Assembly: GCA_035265935.1 (NCBI GenBank)
Contig: DATFOC010000019.1
Location: 18,212 to 82,211 of the forward strand
Length of the DNA stretch: 64,000 nucleotides
Direction of reading: 5' to 3'
DNA from: JACDAN01 sp035265935
GTDB lineage: Bacteria > Actinomycetota > Thermoleophilia > Gaiellales > Gaiellaceae
The notes under the pieces are model-generated. The model ran no database searches. It saw only the letters and a program-made list of their open reading frames with translations, and was not told the origin of the DNA. Shown in pieces: positions 43,613 through 52,521 of the stretch (positions are counted from its first letter, which is position 1; the number at the start of each line of letters is the position of its first letter). The translations under genes and the position numbers were made by a program.

Positions 43613-44978
43613 CAAGGTTCTCGTCGCCAACCGCGGTGAGGTCGCGGTGCGTGTGATTCGGGCGCTCCACGAGCTCGACGTCGAGGCCGTGGCGGTCTAC
43701 TCGCAGGCCGATGAGGAATCCATGCACGTACGGATGGCGGATCGCGCGATCTGCATCGGCCCGCCGGCCGCGTCCGAGAGCTATCTCCGGATCCCGTCCG
43801 TGATCGCCGCGGCGACGACGACCGGCTGCGACGCCGTGCATCCGGGCTGGGGCTTCCTCGCGGAGAACCCGGCGTTCGCGGAGGCGTGCGCCGACAACGA
43901 CCTCGTCTTCGTCGGCCCGACCCCTGAGGTAATGGCCCGGATGGGCAACAAGGTGTCGGCCCGCGACGAGATGGGCGCCGCCGGCGTGCCGCTCGTGCCA
44001 GGCACAGGGCCTGTCACGGTCGGCGAGGTCGGCCGCGGCGCAGACGGGCTCGGGTACCCCGTCCTTGTGAAGGCGGCGGCGGGAGGCGGCGGGAAGGGCA
44101 TGCGCCTCGTCTCGGTTCCGGACGAAATCGGTTCCGCGTATGCGATGGCGGCGGCCGAGGCGGAGGCGGCGTTCGGCGACGGGCGGCTGTACCTGGAGAA
44201 GGCGATCGTCCCGGCCAGGCACGTCGAGGTCCAGGTGCTCGGCGACTCCCGCGGCGGACTCCTCACGGTCGGCGAGCGCGAATGCTCGATCCAGCGCCGC
44301 CACCAGAAGCTAATCGAGGAGTCGCCTTCGTGCGCACTGACCCCGGAGACGCGCGAGGAGATGGAGGCCACCGCCGAGCGCGCCGCGCGCGCAATCGGGT
44401 ACACGAACGCCGGGACGTTCGAGTTCCTCGTCGGCCCGGACGGCTCGTTCTACTTCATCGAGCTGAACGCCCGGCTACAGGTCGAACACCCGGTCAGCGA
44501 GCTTGTCACCGGCATCGATCTCGTCCACGAGCAGCTGCGGGTCGCGGCGGACGAGCCGCTCTCCCAAACCGGCCGCGCGCCGCGTCGGGGACACGCGATC
44601 GAGGTGCGCGTGAACGCGGAGGACCCCGCGCGCGACTTCATGCCGATGCCGGGCCGCCTCGAACGCTTCCGCCCGCCACTCGGGCCCGGCGTCCGCGTGG
44701 ATACGTTCGTGGAGGACGGCGCCGTCGTGCCGCCGCACTACGACTCCCTGCTCGCGAAGCTGATCGCGTGGGCGCCCGACCGGGAGCTCGCTCTCGCCCG
44801 CTGCCTCCGGGCGCTGAACGAGTTCGAGGTCACCGGTCTCCCGACGACGATCGGCCTGGCCGCCGAGGTGATCCGGAGCGAAGCGTTCGCCCAGGGCGAG
44901 TACTCCACGAGCTACCTCGAGAAGCACTCGCCGGCAGAGGCAAGTAACAGTCTGTTGCTTGGCTCGGAGGCGCAGTGA
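43602..44978 (+). CDS. accC: Biotin carboxylase
   Basis: 458 residues from an ATG overlapping the BCCP gene by 11 bases. It is the ATP-grasp enzyme: FSKVLVANRGEVAVRVIRAL, HPGWGFLAENPAFAEAC, KAAAGGGGKGMRLV (glycine-rich ATP loop), ERECSIQRRHQKLIEESPS, FIELNARLQVEHPVSE (catalytic Glu/Arg region) and the C-terminal barrel (EVRVNAEDP). It carboxylates biotin on BCCP using bicarbonate and ATP. No acetyl-CoA carboxyltransferase subunits are in the window, so the final acceptor (acetyl-CoA presumed) is not proved. The stop overlaps nusB (GTGA). Confidence 0.96.
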   Translation: MPFSKVLVANRGEVAVRVIRALHELDVEAVAVYSQADEESMHVRMADRAICIGPPAASESYLRIPSVIAAATTTGCDAVHPGWGFLAENPAFAEACADNDLVFVGPTPEVMARMGNKVSARDEMGAAGVPLVPGTGPVTVGEVGRGADGLGYPVLVKAAAGGGGKGMRLVSVPDEIGSAYAMAAAEAEAAFGDGRLYLEKAIVPARHVEVQVLGDSRGGLLTVGERECSIQRRHQKLIEESPSCALTPETREEMEATAERAARAIGYTNAGTFEFLVGPDGSFYFIELNARLQVEHPVSELVTGIDLVHEQLRVAADEPLSQTGRAPRRGHAIEVRVNAEDPARDFMPMPGRLERFRPPLGPGVRVDTFVEDGAVVPPHYDSLLAKLIAWAPDRELALARCLRALNEFEVTGLPTTIGLAAEVIRSEAFAQGEYSTSYLEKHSPAEASNSLLLGSEAQ

Positions 44979-45355
44979 GCCAGAGCCGCCGGGCGTCACG
45001 CCGCGCCGCGCTCTTCATGCTGTTCCAGTGGGACGTGACCGGAAACGATCTCGGCTCGACGTACGAGGGCGAGGTCGATGACTTCGCCTGGGAGACCGCC
45101 AAGGCGGTGGCCGACAACGCGGAGCACCTCGACCGCCGGATCGACGAGGCGACCGAGGGGTGGCCGGCCGGCAGGCTCGGGGCCGTCGAGCGGAACGTCC
45201 TCCGCCTGGCGATCTACGAGCTCGAGCAGGGCGAGATCCCGCCGGAGGTCGCGATCGACGAGGGCGTCCGCTTCGCGAAGCGCTACGCCTCCAACGAGGC
45301 AGGCAAGCTCGTGAACGGCATCCTGGGACGCATAGCGCGAGAGGAGGTCGCATGA
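44975..45355 (+). CDS. nusB: Transcription antitermination factor NusB
   Basis: 126 residues, GTG start overlapping the accC stop. RRASRRAALFMLFQWDVTG at the N-terminus and AIYELEQGEIPPEVAIDEG, then RFAKRYASNEAGKLVNGILG, at the C-terminus are the family signature. It binds boxA RNA with NusE (S10) during rRNA antitermination. The stop overlaps the next small gene as ATGA. Confidence 0.95.
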   Translation: MSQSRRASRRAALFMLFQWDVTGNDLGSTYEGEVDDFAWETAKAVADNAEHLDRRIDEATEGWPAGRLGAVERNVLRLAIYELEQGEIPPEVAIDEGVRFAKRYASNEAGKLVNGILGRIAREEVA

Positions 45356-45558
45356 CGGAGCCGGAAGAGCCGAACCCGGAGGAGAACCTGACGCGGGCCG
45401 AGGAGCTGCTCGAGCGGCTCGACGAGGCGCGCAGCCGGCTCGAGGCCGCGACGGATCCCGACCAGGCGATCGAGATCCTGAGCGAGCTCTCGGAGATCGC
45501 GAAAGACGTCGAGGCAGAGATCGCGAAAGCGAAGCGCGAAGCCGATGCGCAGCCCTGA
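45352..45558 (+). CDS. Small acidic coiled-coil protein in the xseB position
   Basis: 68 residues from an ATG overlapping the nusB stop; the end overlaps ispA by 14 bases. The sequence is nearly all helix-forming Glu, Leu, Ala and Arg (LTRAEELLERLDEARSRLEA, then ILSELSEIAKDVEAEIAKAK). In many bacteria the order is nusB-xseA-xseB-ispA, and the exonuclease VII small subunit is a short coiled coil of this size. No xseA is present here and the XseB consensus is weak, so this may be a diverged XseB or an unrelated helper. Confidence 0.65.
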   Translation: MTEPEEPNPEENLTRAEELLERLDEARSRLEAATDPDQAIEILSELSEIAKDVEAEIAKAKREADAQP

Positions 45559-46327
45559 CGAGCACCGAGAGCGGGTCGAGGACTTCCTCGCAGGGCTGGA
45601 GCTCTCCGAGGAGCTCAGGCAGCTGGCCAAGGTCGTTCGGTACGCGCTCGCAGGCGGCGGAAAGAGGATCAGGCCGGTCCTCTGCCTGGCGACGGCCGAG
45701 GCCGCCGGCGGCGATCCAGACGAGGCGCTCGCCGCAGCCGCGGCGCTAGAGCTCGTCCACTCGTTCTCGCTCGTCCACGACGACTTGCCGGCGCTGGACG
45801 ACGACGAGCAGCGACGCGGCCGGCCAACTGTCCACGTGCGCTTCGGCGAGGCGCAGGCCATCCTCGCCGGCGATGCGCTCCTGAACGAAGCGTTCTCGCT
45901 CGTGCTCGGCTACGAGCAGTCGCACGTCGGACGCGAGCTCGCGCTCGCGACGTCCGGGATGATCGGCGGGCAGTACCTCGACATCAACGGCGGCCGGGAG
46001 GACCAACTCGAGCTGAACCGGCTGAAGACCGCGCGGCTGTTCGAAGCCTCGGTCGGCTGCGGCCTCTGGGTCGCGCAGGTCCCCGTCGCCAGACAGCGGG
46101 ACTGGCGCAGTTTCGGCGCCGAGTTCGGGATTCTCTACCAGGTCGTGGACGATCTCCTCGACGGCGACGGCCTCGTGAGGGAGCGCGGGCGTCCGGCGAC
46201 CCTCGAGCTCGCAACGGCGACGGAAGCCCTCGCGCGGGCAAAGCTGAACACGATCGACGCCGACACGTCAGTCCTCACCGGTCTCGTCGACGAGCTCGTA
46301 GCCCGCGTTCAGCAGTCCTCGGTGTAG
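45545..46327 (+). CDS. ispA: Polyprenyl diphosphate synthase (farnesyl/geranylgeranyl type)
   Basis: 260 residues, slightly short. GGGKRIRPVLCLATAEAAGG, the first aspartate-rich motif in LVHDDLPALDDDEQRRGRPT, and the second in LYQVVDDLLDGDG are clear. It condenses isopentenyl diphosphate with an allylic diphosphate; chain length cannot be set by eye. dxs, often next to it, is absent. The gene converges on the mltG-like pseudogene, overlapping its end by 19 bases. Confidence 0.9.
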   Translation: MRSPDEHRERVEDFLAGLELSEELRQLAKVVRYALAGGGKRIRPVLCLATAEAAGGDPDEALAAAAALELVHSFSLVHDDLPALDDDEQRRGRPTVHVRFGEAQAILAGDALLNEAFSLVLGYEQSHVGRELALATSGMIGGQYLDINGGREDQLELNRLKTARLFEASVGCGLWVAQVPVARQRDWRSFGAEFGILYQVVDDLLDGDGLVRERGRPATLELATATEALARAKLNTIDADTSVLTGLVDELVARVQQSSV

Positions 46328-47118
46328 CGCCACTCGCGCGCCTTCGCGCAGAACTCTTCCTCGCTCGCCGTGAAGAAGTGCCGCACGGTGCCGGGACGTC
46401 GGAGGTATAGAGGTAGTTGCGCCCGGCGGGCCCCGCGGCGGCTCGCATCGAGCGGACGCCGGGGTTCCCGATCGGCGTCGGGGGCAGACCCTTGTACCGG
46501 CGGGTGTTGTAGCGGCTTCGGCTGCGGAGGTGCGCACGCGTAAGCGGGCGGGTCCCGGGGATGCCGAGGCCGTAGCGGAGAGTGGCGTCGATCGCGAGCG
46601 GCATCTCCGCCTTCAGGCGGTTGTAGATCACGGCCGAGACGAGCCGCCGCTCGGACGCGACCGCTGTCTCGCGCTCGATCATCTAGGCAATCGTCAGGAC
46701 GTCGTAGGCGTTGAGATTGCTCGCGCGCGGGCGGGGGAGATGGATCCCGCGCCAGCGCGACTCGAAACGCGGAGATCTGGTTCGCGACGAGGTCGGCGGC
46801 GCGCGTGTGCTGCGTGAACTCGTACAGCGAGGGGAAGAGGAACCCCTCGAGGCTCCGCCGCTTTCAGGAGCGGCCGGAAGGCGCGCGGCGCCCGCGCGCG
46901 GCCTACCGCGGCCCTGTACCCACCGCCTGACAGCCTCGGCGTGACGCCGCGCTTGCGGATCGCGATCTTCCGCACCTCCGCGACGCGGTCGGCCATCTGG
47001 CGGACGCTGAAGCCCTCGGGAAACACGATCCGGAGGGTGACTGGCGCCTGCGCCTGGCTGGCGCCGCGAGCGCGAGTGCGCCGGCGATCGCGACGAGAAC
47101 GGCGGAACGGCTCGGCAT
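46309..47118 (-). pseudogene. Decayed mltG paralogue
   Basis: Read from 47118 downward: a signal peptide (MPSRSAVLVAIAGALALAAP), a frameshift, then FPEGFSVRQMADRVAEVRKI matching the LysM-like part of MltG, another frameshift near 46860 (LLKAAEPRG), DVLTIA followed by an in-frame TAG where functional copies have ASMVE, then ETAVASERRLVSAVIYNRLK and GIPGTRPL, GLPPTPIGNPGVRSM, and a last shift before the HFFTAS-like end. At least three shifts and one stop rule out a working enzyme. The intact mltG at 34984-35919 is the probable source family. No insertion sequence was seen. Confidence 0.88.
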
Positions 47119-47137
47119 CTCTTTAGCCTACGGACCG

Positions 47138-47899
47138 ATGAGGAAGCGGCTCGACGTCCTCCTCGTGGAGCGCGGCCTGGCCGACTCCCGCACGCAGGCG
47201 CAGGCCCTGGTCATGGCAGGGCGGGTGCCGGGTTTCGACAAGGCGGGGCAGCAGGTCGACGAGTTGGCGCCGCTCGAGGTCGTCGAACCGGCGAGATTCG
47301 TCTCGCGCGGGGGCGAGAAGCTCGCGCACGCCCTGGAGGAGCTCCACGTGAACCCCTCCGGCCGCGACGCCGTCGACGTCGGCTCGTCCACCGGCGGTTT
47401 CACCGATGTCCTGCTCCAGCACGGAGCCCGGCGGGTGATCGCGCTCGACGTCGGTCGCGCGCAGCTGCACGAGCGCGTGCGAGAGGATCCTCGTGTGACG
47501 GTGATGGAAGGCGTGAACGCAAGGCACCTCGAGGAGCTCCCGTTCACGCCGGATCTCGTGACCTGCGACGTCTCGTTCATCAGCGTGCGCCAGGCGCTCC
47601 CGCCTGTGCTCCGGCTCGCGGAGCCGGGGTGGGAGGCGCTCGTGCTCGTGAAGCCGCAGTTCGAGGCTGGCCGGGCGGACGTCAAGGGCGGCGTCGTCCG
47701 AGACCCCGAGGTGCACCGACGCGTGTTGCGCGAGGTCGCGGAGGCTGCGCGCGGCTGGGACGGCGAGACGCGCGGGGTCGCCGACTCGGGCCTCCCCGGG
47801 CCGAAGGGGAACCGTGAGTTCTTCCTTCACCTGGCTCACCGTGAGGGCGCAGAGCTGCCGCCCGAGCTTGACGGCTGGATCGCCGATGCCGTCGGTTAG
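47138..47899 (+). CDS. tlyA: TlyA-family rRNA 2'-O-methyltransferase (S4 domain + FtsJ-like)
   Basis: 253 residues. The N-terminus is an S4 RNA-binding domain (KRLDVLLVERGLADSRTQAQ); residues from about 60 are an FtsJ-like methyltransferase: SRGGEKLAHALEEL, DVGSSTGGFTDVLLQHGA (SAM motif I), TCDVSFISVRQAL and VLVKPQFEAGR. In Mycobacterium TlyA methylates cytidines in 16S and 23S rRNA and confers capreomycin sensitivity. The ATG is eight bases after TAGCCT. The tlyA-nadK-recN order is typical of actinobacteria and others. Confidence 0.93.
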   Translation: MRKRLDVLLVERGLADSRTQAQALVMAGRVPGFDKAGQQVDELAPLEVVEPARFVSRGGEKLAHALEELHVNPSGRDAVDVGSSTGGFTDVLLQHGARRVIALDVGRAQLHERVREDPRVTVMEGVNARHLEELPFTPDLVTCDVSFISVRQALPPVLRLAEPGWEALVLVKPQFEAGRADVKGGVVRDPEVHRRVLREVAEAARGWDGETRGVADSGLPGPKGNREFFLHLAHREGAELPPELDGWIADAVG

Positions 47900-48662
47900 C
47901 CGGGTCGCGGTCGTCGCGCACGGCCGTGCCGATGTCACCGATGCGACGGACGTCGTGGAGCGCCTCGCGCGTGAGCGCGGAATCGAGCTCGTCGAGGACT
48001 CACCGGACCTCGCAGTCGTCCTCGGCGGCGACGGGACGATGTTGCGGGCGCTCAAGCGCTTCCTCGGCGCGGGAGTCCCTGTGATCGGCGTCAACTACGG
48101 GCGGGTCGGCTTCCTCGCGTCGATGGGCAAGGAGGACCTGGAAGCGGGCCTGGGCCGCGCTTTCGACGGCGAGTTCGAGGTCGTGGAGCTTCCAACCCTG
48201 GAGGTGGACGTCGCGGGAGAGCGGCACGCGGCGGTCAACGACGTGGTCGCCCACAGCGGCGTGCTCGGCCGGATGGTCGAGCTCCGCTGGTCGATCGCCG
48301 GCGAGGACATGGGCACCGTCCCGTGCGACGGCCTGATCGCGTCGACACCGTCGGGCTCGACCGCCTACAACCTTTCCGGTGGAGGCCCGGTACTCGTCTG
48401 GGGGCTGGATGCCATGGCGGTGACGTTCGTCGCACCGCACTCGCTCCACGCGCGGCCGCTCGTCGTCCCGCGAAACCGCAAGCTCACCGTGTCGAACCTC
48501 ACACCGGACGTGGAGGTCGCGCTGATCGCCGACGGGCACCAGGTCGCTGCGATCGGCCCGGAGGAACCGGTCCAGATCCGGCTCGCGGACGAAGTCAGCC
48601 TCCTCGCCACGTTGCCGGAGATGACCTTCTTCCGTCGCTACCGCGACACCTTCGCGTCCTAG
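47886..48662 (+). CDS. nadK: NAD kinase
   Basis: 258 residues from ATG 47886, overlapping tlyA by 14 bases. VVLGGDGTMLRA is the NAD-kinase GGDG motif, VNYGRVGFLASM follows, AVNDVVAH is the NE/ND motif, and DGLIASTPSGSTAYNLSGGG the long conserved nucleotide-binding loop. It phosphorylates NAD+ to NADP+ in the cytosol. recN begins 22 bases further. Confidence 0.95.
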   Translation: MPSVSRVAVVAHGRADVTDATDVVERLARERGIELVEDSPDLAVVLGGDGTMLRALKRFLGAGVPVIGVNYGRVGFLASMGKEDLEAGLGRAFDGEFEVVELPTLEVDVAGERHAAVNDVVAHSGVLGRMVELRWSIAGEDMGTVPCDGLIASTPSGSTAYNLSGGGPVLVWGLDAMAVTFVAPHSLHARPLVVPRNRKLTVSNLTPDVEVALIADGHQVAAIGPEEPVQIRLADEVSLLATLPEMTFFRRYRDTFAS

Positions 48663-48683
48663 CCGCTGCGTACCCTGACCGCC

Positions 48684-50375
48684 GTGCTGCGCCGACTGCG
48701 CATCGAGAACCTGGTCCTGATCCGCGAGGCCGAGCTCGAGCTCTCGGAGGGGTTGAACGCGATCACGGGGGAGACGGGCGCCGGCAAGACGATCCTGGCG
48801 CAGGCCGTCGGCCTCCTCCTCGGCGCGAAGGGCGACGCCAAGGCGATCGGCCCGGCCGGGAAGGAGGCCTACGTCGAGGCCGAGTTCGACCTGCCCGACG
48901 GGTTCTTCGAGGAAGAGGGCCTCGAGGCGCTTGCCGGGCTACGACCGGAGGACGAAGCGGGGCTCGTGCTCGCGCGCCGGATCTTCCCGGACGGTCGAAC
49001 TCGCGCCTACGCGTGGGGGAGGGGGGCAGCGCGGGAGGATCTCGCCGTTGCGACCGAGCTCCTCGTCGGGATGTCCGGCCAGTTCGAGCAGCGCCGACTC
49101 GCGCGCCCGGCGTACCAGCTCGAGGTGCTCGACTCGTTTCTCGGCGACGACCAGCTCCGGCGGCGCGCCGACCTGCGCCGCGCCTGGCGCGCGCTCTCCG
49201 CGGCCAGGAGACGCCATGACGAGGTCGCTGCCGACTCCGCAGCCGCGGAAGCGCGTCTCGCCGAGCTCAACGCGCTCGTCGAGGACACGAACGGGCTCGA
49301 ACCGAGCACGGAGGGGACGCTCCTCACCGAGCGCGAGCGGCTGCGCCACCTGACGGAGCTCGCCGAGGGCTCGGCGGCGGCGGCCGAGGCGCTGTCGCCT
49401 GAAGACGGCGAAGGCGCTGCGGTGCTGGCCGCCAAGGCGGAGCGCTCGATCGCGCCGCTCGAGCGGCTCGCGCCGGAGCTCGCGGCGGCGGCGACCGAGC
49501 TGCGCGATCTCCAGGTCCGGCTCGCAGACGTCGGAGCCGACCTCCGCGGCTTCCTGGACTCGCTCGAGGCGGAGCCCGACAGGCTGGAGCACCTCGAGGC
49601 CGAGCTGGAACGGATCTCGGCCGCGAAGCGCCGGTTCCGCTGCGAGTCGTACGAAGAGCTGCTCGAGCGAGCAGCCGCCGCCCGCGCCGAGCTGGAGGCG
49701 CGCGAGGCGGGCGCCGATCCAGCAGCAGAGGCTGCTGAGGAGCTCGCGGAGGCCCAGGCACGCGTCGAGTCTCATGCAGCCGAGCTCCACGAGGCGCGGG
49801 CTGCGTCCGCTGACCGCTTCGCCGCCGCGGTCGCGGCGGAGCTGCGCGGTATCGGCCTCGGCGACGGCGAGTTCCACGTCGAGCTGTCCGACCGCGAGCT
49901 CGCCTCGACCGGCACGGACGCCGTCACCTTCCTGATCCGCCCGAACCCCGGTCTCCCGTTCGCGCCGGTCGCGGAGACCGCTTCAGGTGGCGAGCTCAGC
50001 CGCATCGCGCTTGCCCTCGCGGCGGCCGCTGGCGATGAAGCCACCGGACGGGCCGGCGGAGCTGGCCCGTCCTCAAACGGCGCCGCCGAGTCGGCGCCTC
50101 GGCTCACGCTCGTGTTCGACGAGATCGACGCCGGGATCGGCGGCCAGACCGCTCATGCAGTCGCGCAGACGCTGCGCAGGCTGGGCGAGCGCTCGCAGGT
50201 GCTCACGATCACGCACCTACCGCAGATCGCGAGCGCCGCCGACCGGCACCTTCGCGTCGAGAAGGTGCCGGGCGACCCGACGCACACGCGTATCGAACAG
50301 CTGGCGGAATCGGAGCGGAAGGACGAACTCCAACGTATGCTCGGCGGTCGAGAGTTTCTCTCGACCGTTCGATGA
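48684..50375 (+). CDS. recN: DNA repair ATPase RecN
   Basis: 563 residues, GTG start seven bases after TACCCT. It has the SMC-like layout: Walker A GETGAGKT near the N-terminus (about 30-37), two long Ala/Glu/Arg coiled-coil arms around a hinge (about 150-400), the signature SGGELSRIALALAAA, and Walker B LVFDEIDAGIGGQTA near residue 475. It acts at double-strand breaks. The linker before Walker B has a low-complexity Gly/Ala/Pro segment. The stop overlaps steA by four bases. Confidence 0.95.
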   Translation: MLRRLRIENLVLIREAELELSEGLNAITGETGAGKTILAQAVGLLLGAKGDAKAIGPAGKEAYVEAEFDLPDGFFEEEGLEALAGLRPEDEAGLVLARRIFPDGRTRAYAWGRGAAREDLAVATELLVGMSGQFEQRRLARPAYQLEVLDSFLGDDQLRRRADLRRAWRALSAARRRHDEVAADSAAAEARLAELNALVEDTNGLEPSTEGTLLTERERLRHLTELAEGSAAAAEALSPEDGEGAAVLAAKAERSIAPLERLAPELAAAATELRDLQVRLADVGADLRGFLDSLEAEPDRLEHLEAELERISAAKRRFRCESYEELLERAAAARAELEAREAGADPAAEAAEELAEAQARVESHAAELHEARAASADRFAAAVAAELRGIGLGDGEFHVELSDRELASTGTDAVTFLIRPNPGLPFAPVAETASGGELSRIALALAAAAGDEATGRAGGAGPSSNGAAESAPRLTLVFDEIDAGIGGQTAHAVAQTLRRLGERSQVLTITHLPQIASAADRHLRVEKVPGDPTHTRIEQLAESERKDELQRMLGGREFLSTVR

Positions 50376-51502
50376 GCTTCGTCGAGTACAAGGGACACGC
50401 ACGACTCGACCGCCGGACGAAGCATCTCGTCCGTCGGCTCTCGGCCGACGACATCGCGATCATCGACCACACCGACCTGGACCGCGTCTCGGCCGAGGAA
50501 CTGCTCGAGTCGGGCGTCCGTGTCGTCGTGAACGTCTCCGACTCGCAGACGGGTCGGTACCCGAACCCGGGACCGCTCCTCCTGGTCCGGGGCGGAGTGC
50601 GGCTGATCGACGCGCCAGGTGCGGACCTGTTCGACAAGGTCGACGACGGCGAGCTGATCACGGTCCGGGGCGGAAGCCTCTTCCGCAACGGCACACGTCT
50701 CGTCGCCGGGCAGGAGCTCAGAGCCGACGACCTCGCCGACGTCCTCCGCGACCAGCGGGGCCGGGTGACCGAGGCGCTCGAGACCTTCGCCGAGAACACG
50801 ATGCGCTACCTTCGGGAGGAGGGGCGGCTGCTTTCCGAGGGGATCGGCTTCCCCGTCATCGAGACGCGGTTTCGCGACCGGCATGCGCTCGTCGTGGTCC
50901 GAGGGCCGGGCCACAAGCGCGACCTGCGCATCGTCCGTCCGTACGTGCGCGACTTCCGGCCCGTGCTCGTGGCCGTGGACGGCGGCGCCGATGCGCTGCT
51001 CGAGGCGGGCTACAAGCCCCACGTCATCGTCGGCGACATGGACTCGGTCTCCGACCGCGCGCTCGGCTCGGGGCCGGAGATCCTGATCCACGCCTACGAG
51101 AACGGCACGGCGCCCGGCGCGGAGCGCGTGCGGGCGCTCGGGCTCGACCATCACATCGTCCCAGCCCCTGCGACCAGTGAGGATCTCGCTCTTCTGCTCG
51201 CCTACGAGAAGGGCGCCGAGCTGATCGTCGTCGTCGGCGCCCACTTCAACCTGATCGAGTTCCTCGAGCGCAACCGCTCGGGCATGGCGTCGACGTTCCT
51301 GACCAGGCTTCGCGTGGGCGAGATCCTCGTGGACGCGAAGGGCGTCTCCAGGCTCGTGAGCAGACAGGTCGGGATCTGGCCGCTCGTGCTCGTCGCGGCC
51401 ACTGGGCTCGGCGCGCTCGTCGTGGCCGTCGCAGTCTCGCCCCAGCTGCGATTCGCGCTCGAAGAGCTCGGACTGCGACTGCGGGATTTGCTCGGCTTCT
51501 AG
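50372..51502 (+). CDS. steA: SteA-like cytokinetic-ring protein
   Basis: 376 residues. The N-terminal part (RRTKHLVRRLSADDIAIIDH, VVVNVSDSQTGRYPNPGPLL) matches actinobacterial SteA. From about residue 200 there is a thiamine-pyrophosphokinase-like core (AVDGGADALLEAGYKPHVIV, GDMDSVSD), and the C-terminus has one membrane helix (IWPLVLVAATGLGALVVAVA). In corynebacteria SteA works with the membrane protein SteB in cell separation. The gene after it is SteB-like, in the actinobacterial order steA-steB-pyrG. Element B begins in its stop codon and separates the two. Confidence 0.88.
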   Translation: MSFVEYKGHARLDRRTKHLVRRLSADDIAIIDHTDLDRVSAEELLESGVRVVVNVSDSQTGRYPNPGPLLLVRGGVRLIDAPGADLFDKVDDGELITVRGGSLFRNGTRLVAGQELRADDLADVLRDQRGRVTEALETFAENTMRYLREEGRLLSEGIGFPVIETRFRDRHALVVVRGPGHKRDLRIVRPYVRDFRPVLVAVDGGADALLEAGYKPHVIVGDMDSVSDRALGSGPEILIHAYENGTAPGAERVRALGLDHHIVPAPATSEDLALLLAYEKGAELIVVVGAHFNLIEFLERNRSGMASTFLTRLRVGEILVDAKGVSRLVSRQVGIWPLVLVAATGLGALVVAVAVSPQLRFALEELGLRLRDLLGF

Positions 51503-51623
51503 GAGGGCTCGGCGAAAACGCCTGCTGTGCCGCAGTGGTGCGCTGCTCGCCCCGAGGACTGCGTCCTTGCCTCGAAACGACCATCGCACCACTACAGCGA
51601 GCGACGTTCCGCCGATCCCTCCT
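51501..51623. repeat. Palindromic element copy B (123 bp)
   Basis: Left arm AGGAGGGCTCGGCGAAAACG starts in the TAG of steA; right arm is the complement of AGGAGGGATCGGCGGAACGT (51604-51623). Inside is a second nested pair, AGTGGTGCG and CGCACCACT. CTGCTGTGCCGCAG is shared with copy C and TGCGCTGCTCGCCC and CTGCGTCCTTGCCT with copy A. It ends 14 bases before the steB-like TTG start. Confidence 0.8.
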
Positions 51624-51636
51624 AACCTAGTGCGGC

Positions 51637-52521
51637 TTGTTCGACCTCCGCTACCACGTCGCCTCGCTGGCTGCTGTCTTCCTCGCGCTGATCATCGGCA
51701 TCCTCGTGGGTGCCGGCCTTGCGACCCGCACCGACGTCGAGGGCAGCGAGCGGAGAGTTCTCCAGGACCGCATCGAGGAGCTCCAGCAGCGGAACGACGA
51801 CGTGGTGGCACAAACGGACATGCTTCGCCGGCAGCGCGAGGCGGGCGAGAACTACGTCGCGAACACGTATCCGGCGCTGATGAACGGCCGGCTCCGCGGC
51901 AAGCGAGTTGCGCTCCTCTTCACCGGCCAGCCCGACGACGGCGCCCTCGATGCGGTGGAGCAGACGCTGCAGGACGCCTCAGCTCCCTCAGTGGTCGAGC
52001 GTGAGGCCTTCGAGCTGCCCATCGACCCCGAGCAGGTCATGGACGCGCTGGGGCCAGAGTTCCAGGGACTGACGATGGAGGAGGTCGGCCGGCGCCTCGG
52101 CGAGGAGCTCGTCGCCGGAGGGGAGACGCCCTTCTGGGACGCGCTGATCCCCGTCCTCGTGCAGGACCATCGTGGGGATCCGTCGACCGAGTCTGACGCC
52201 GTCGTCGTCGCGCACACCGGAGTCGCCACCGATGCGCCTACGAGGATGTTCTTCGACGGCCTCTACGCAGGGCTCGTGGGGAGCGGCGTTCCCGTCGTCG
52301 GGATCGAGCGCACCGACCAGCGCCCTTCCCGAATCCCCGTCTACAAGGCAAACGACGTCTCCAGCGTGGACTCGATGGACACGCAAATCGGGAAGCTCGC
52401 GCTCGCGCTGCTCCTCGCCGGTGGGGCGGAGGGCCACTACGGGCTGAAGGCGTCGGCCGAGGACGGGACGCTGCCCGTGCCGGTCGAGCCTCTGCCGCTT
52501 GCCCTACTCCCTGGTGGCTGA
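51637..52521 (+). CDS. SteB/MctB-family membrane protein (copper-transporter family)
   Basis: 294 residues from TTG 51637, eight bases after TAACCT. FDLRYHVASLAAVFLALIIG, then ILVGAGLA, is the conserved N-terminal membrane helix; a short coiled coil follows (LQDRIEELQQRNDDVVAQ) and then an exported alpha/beta domain (GKRVALLFTGQPDDGALDAV). Members are called MctB (copper efflux, Mycobacterium) or SteB (partner of SteA in Corynebacterium). Given the neighbouring steA, the division-related role is the better guess. The SD-less TTG start next to element B suggests special control. Confidence 0.85.
   Translation: MFDLRYHVASLAAVFLALIIGILVGAGLATRTDVEGSERRVLQDRIEELQQRNDDVVAQTDMLRRQREAGENYVANTYPALMNGRLRGKRVALLFTGQPDDGALDAVEQTLQDASAPSVVEREAFELPIDPEQVMDALGPEFQGLTMEEVGRRLGEELVAGGETPFWDALIPVLVQDHRGDPSTESDAVVVAHTGVATDAPTRMFFDGLYAGLVGSGVPVVGIERTDQRPSRIPVYKANDVSSVDSMDTQIGKLALALLLAGGAEGHYGLKASAEDGTLPVPVEPLPLALLPGG

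Noticed and set aside
46309..47118. Two separate small genes on the minus strand (46275-46682 and 46694-47026)
   Set aside because: Both are pieces of one mltG-like gene when frames are joined, so they are reported as a single pseudogene.
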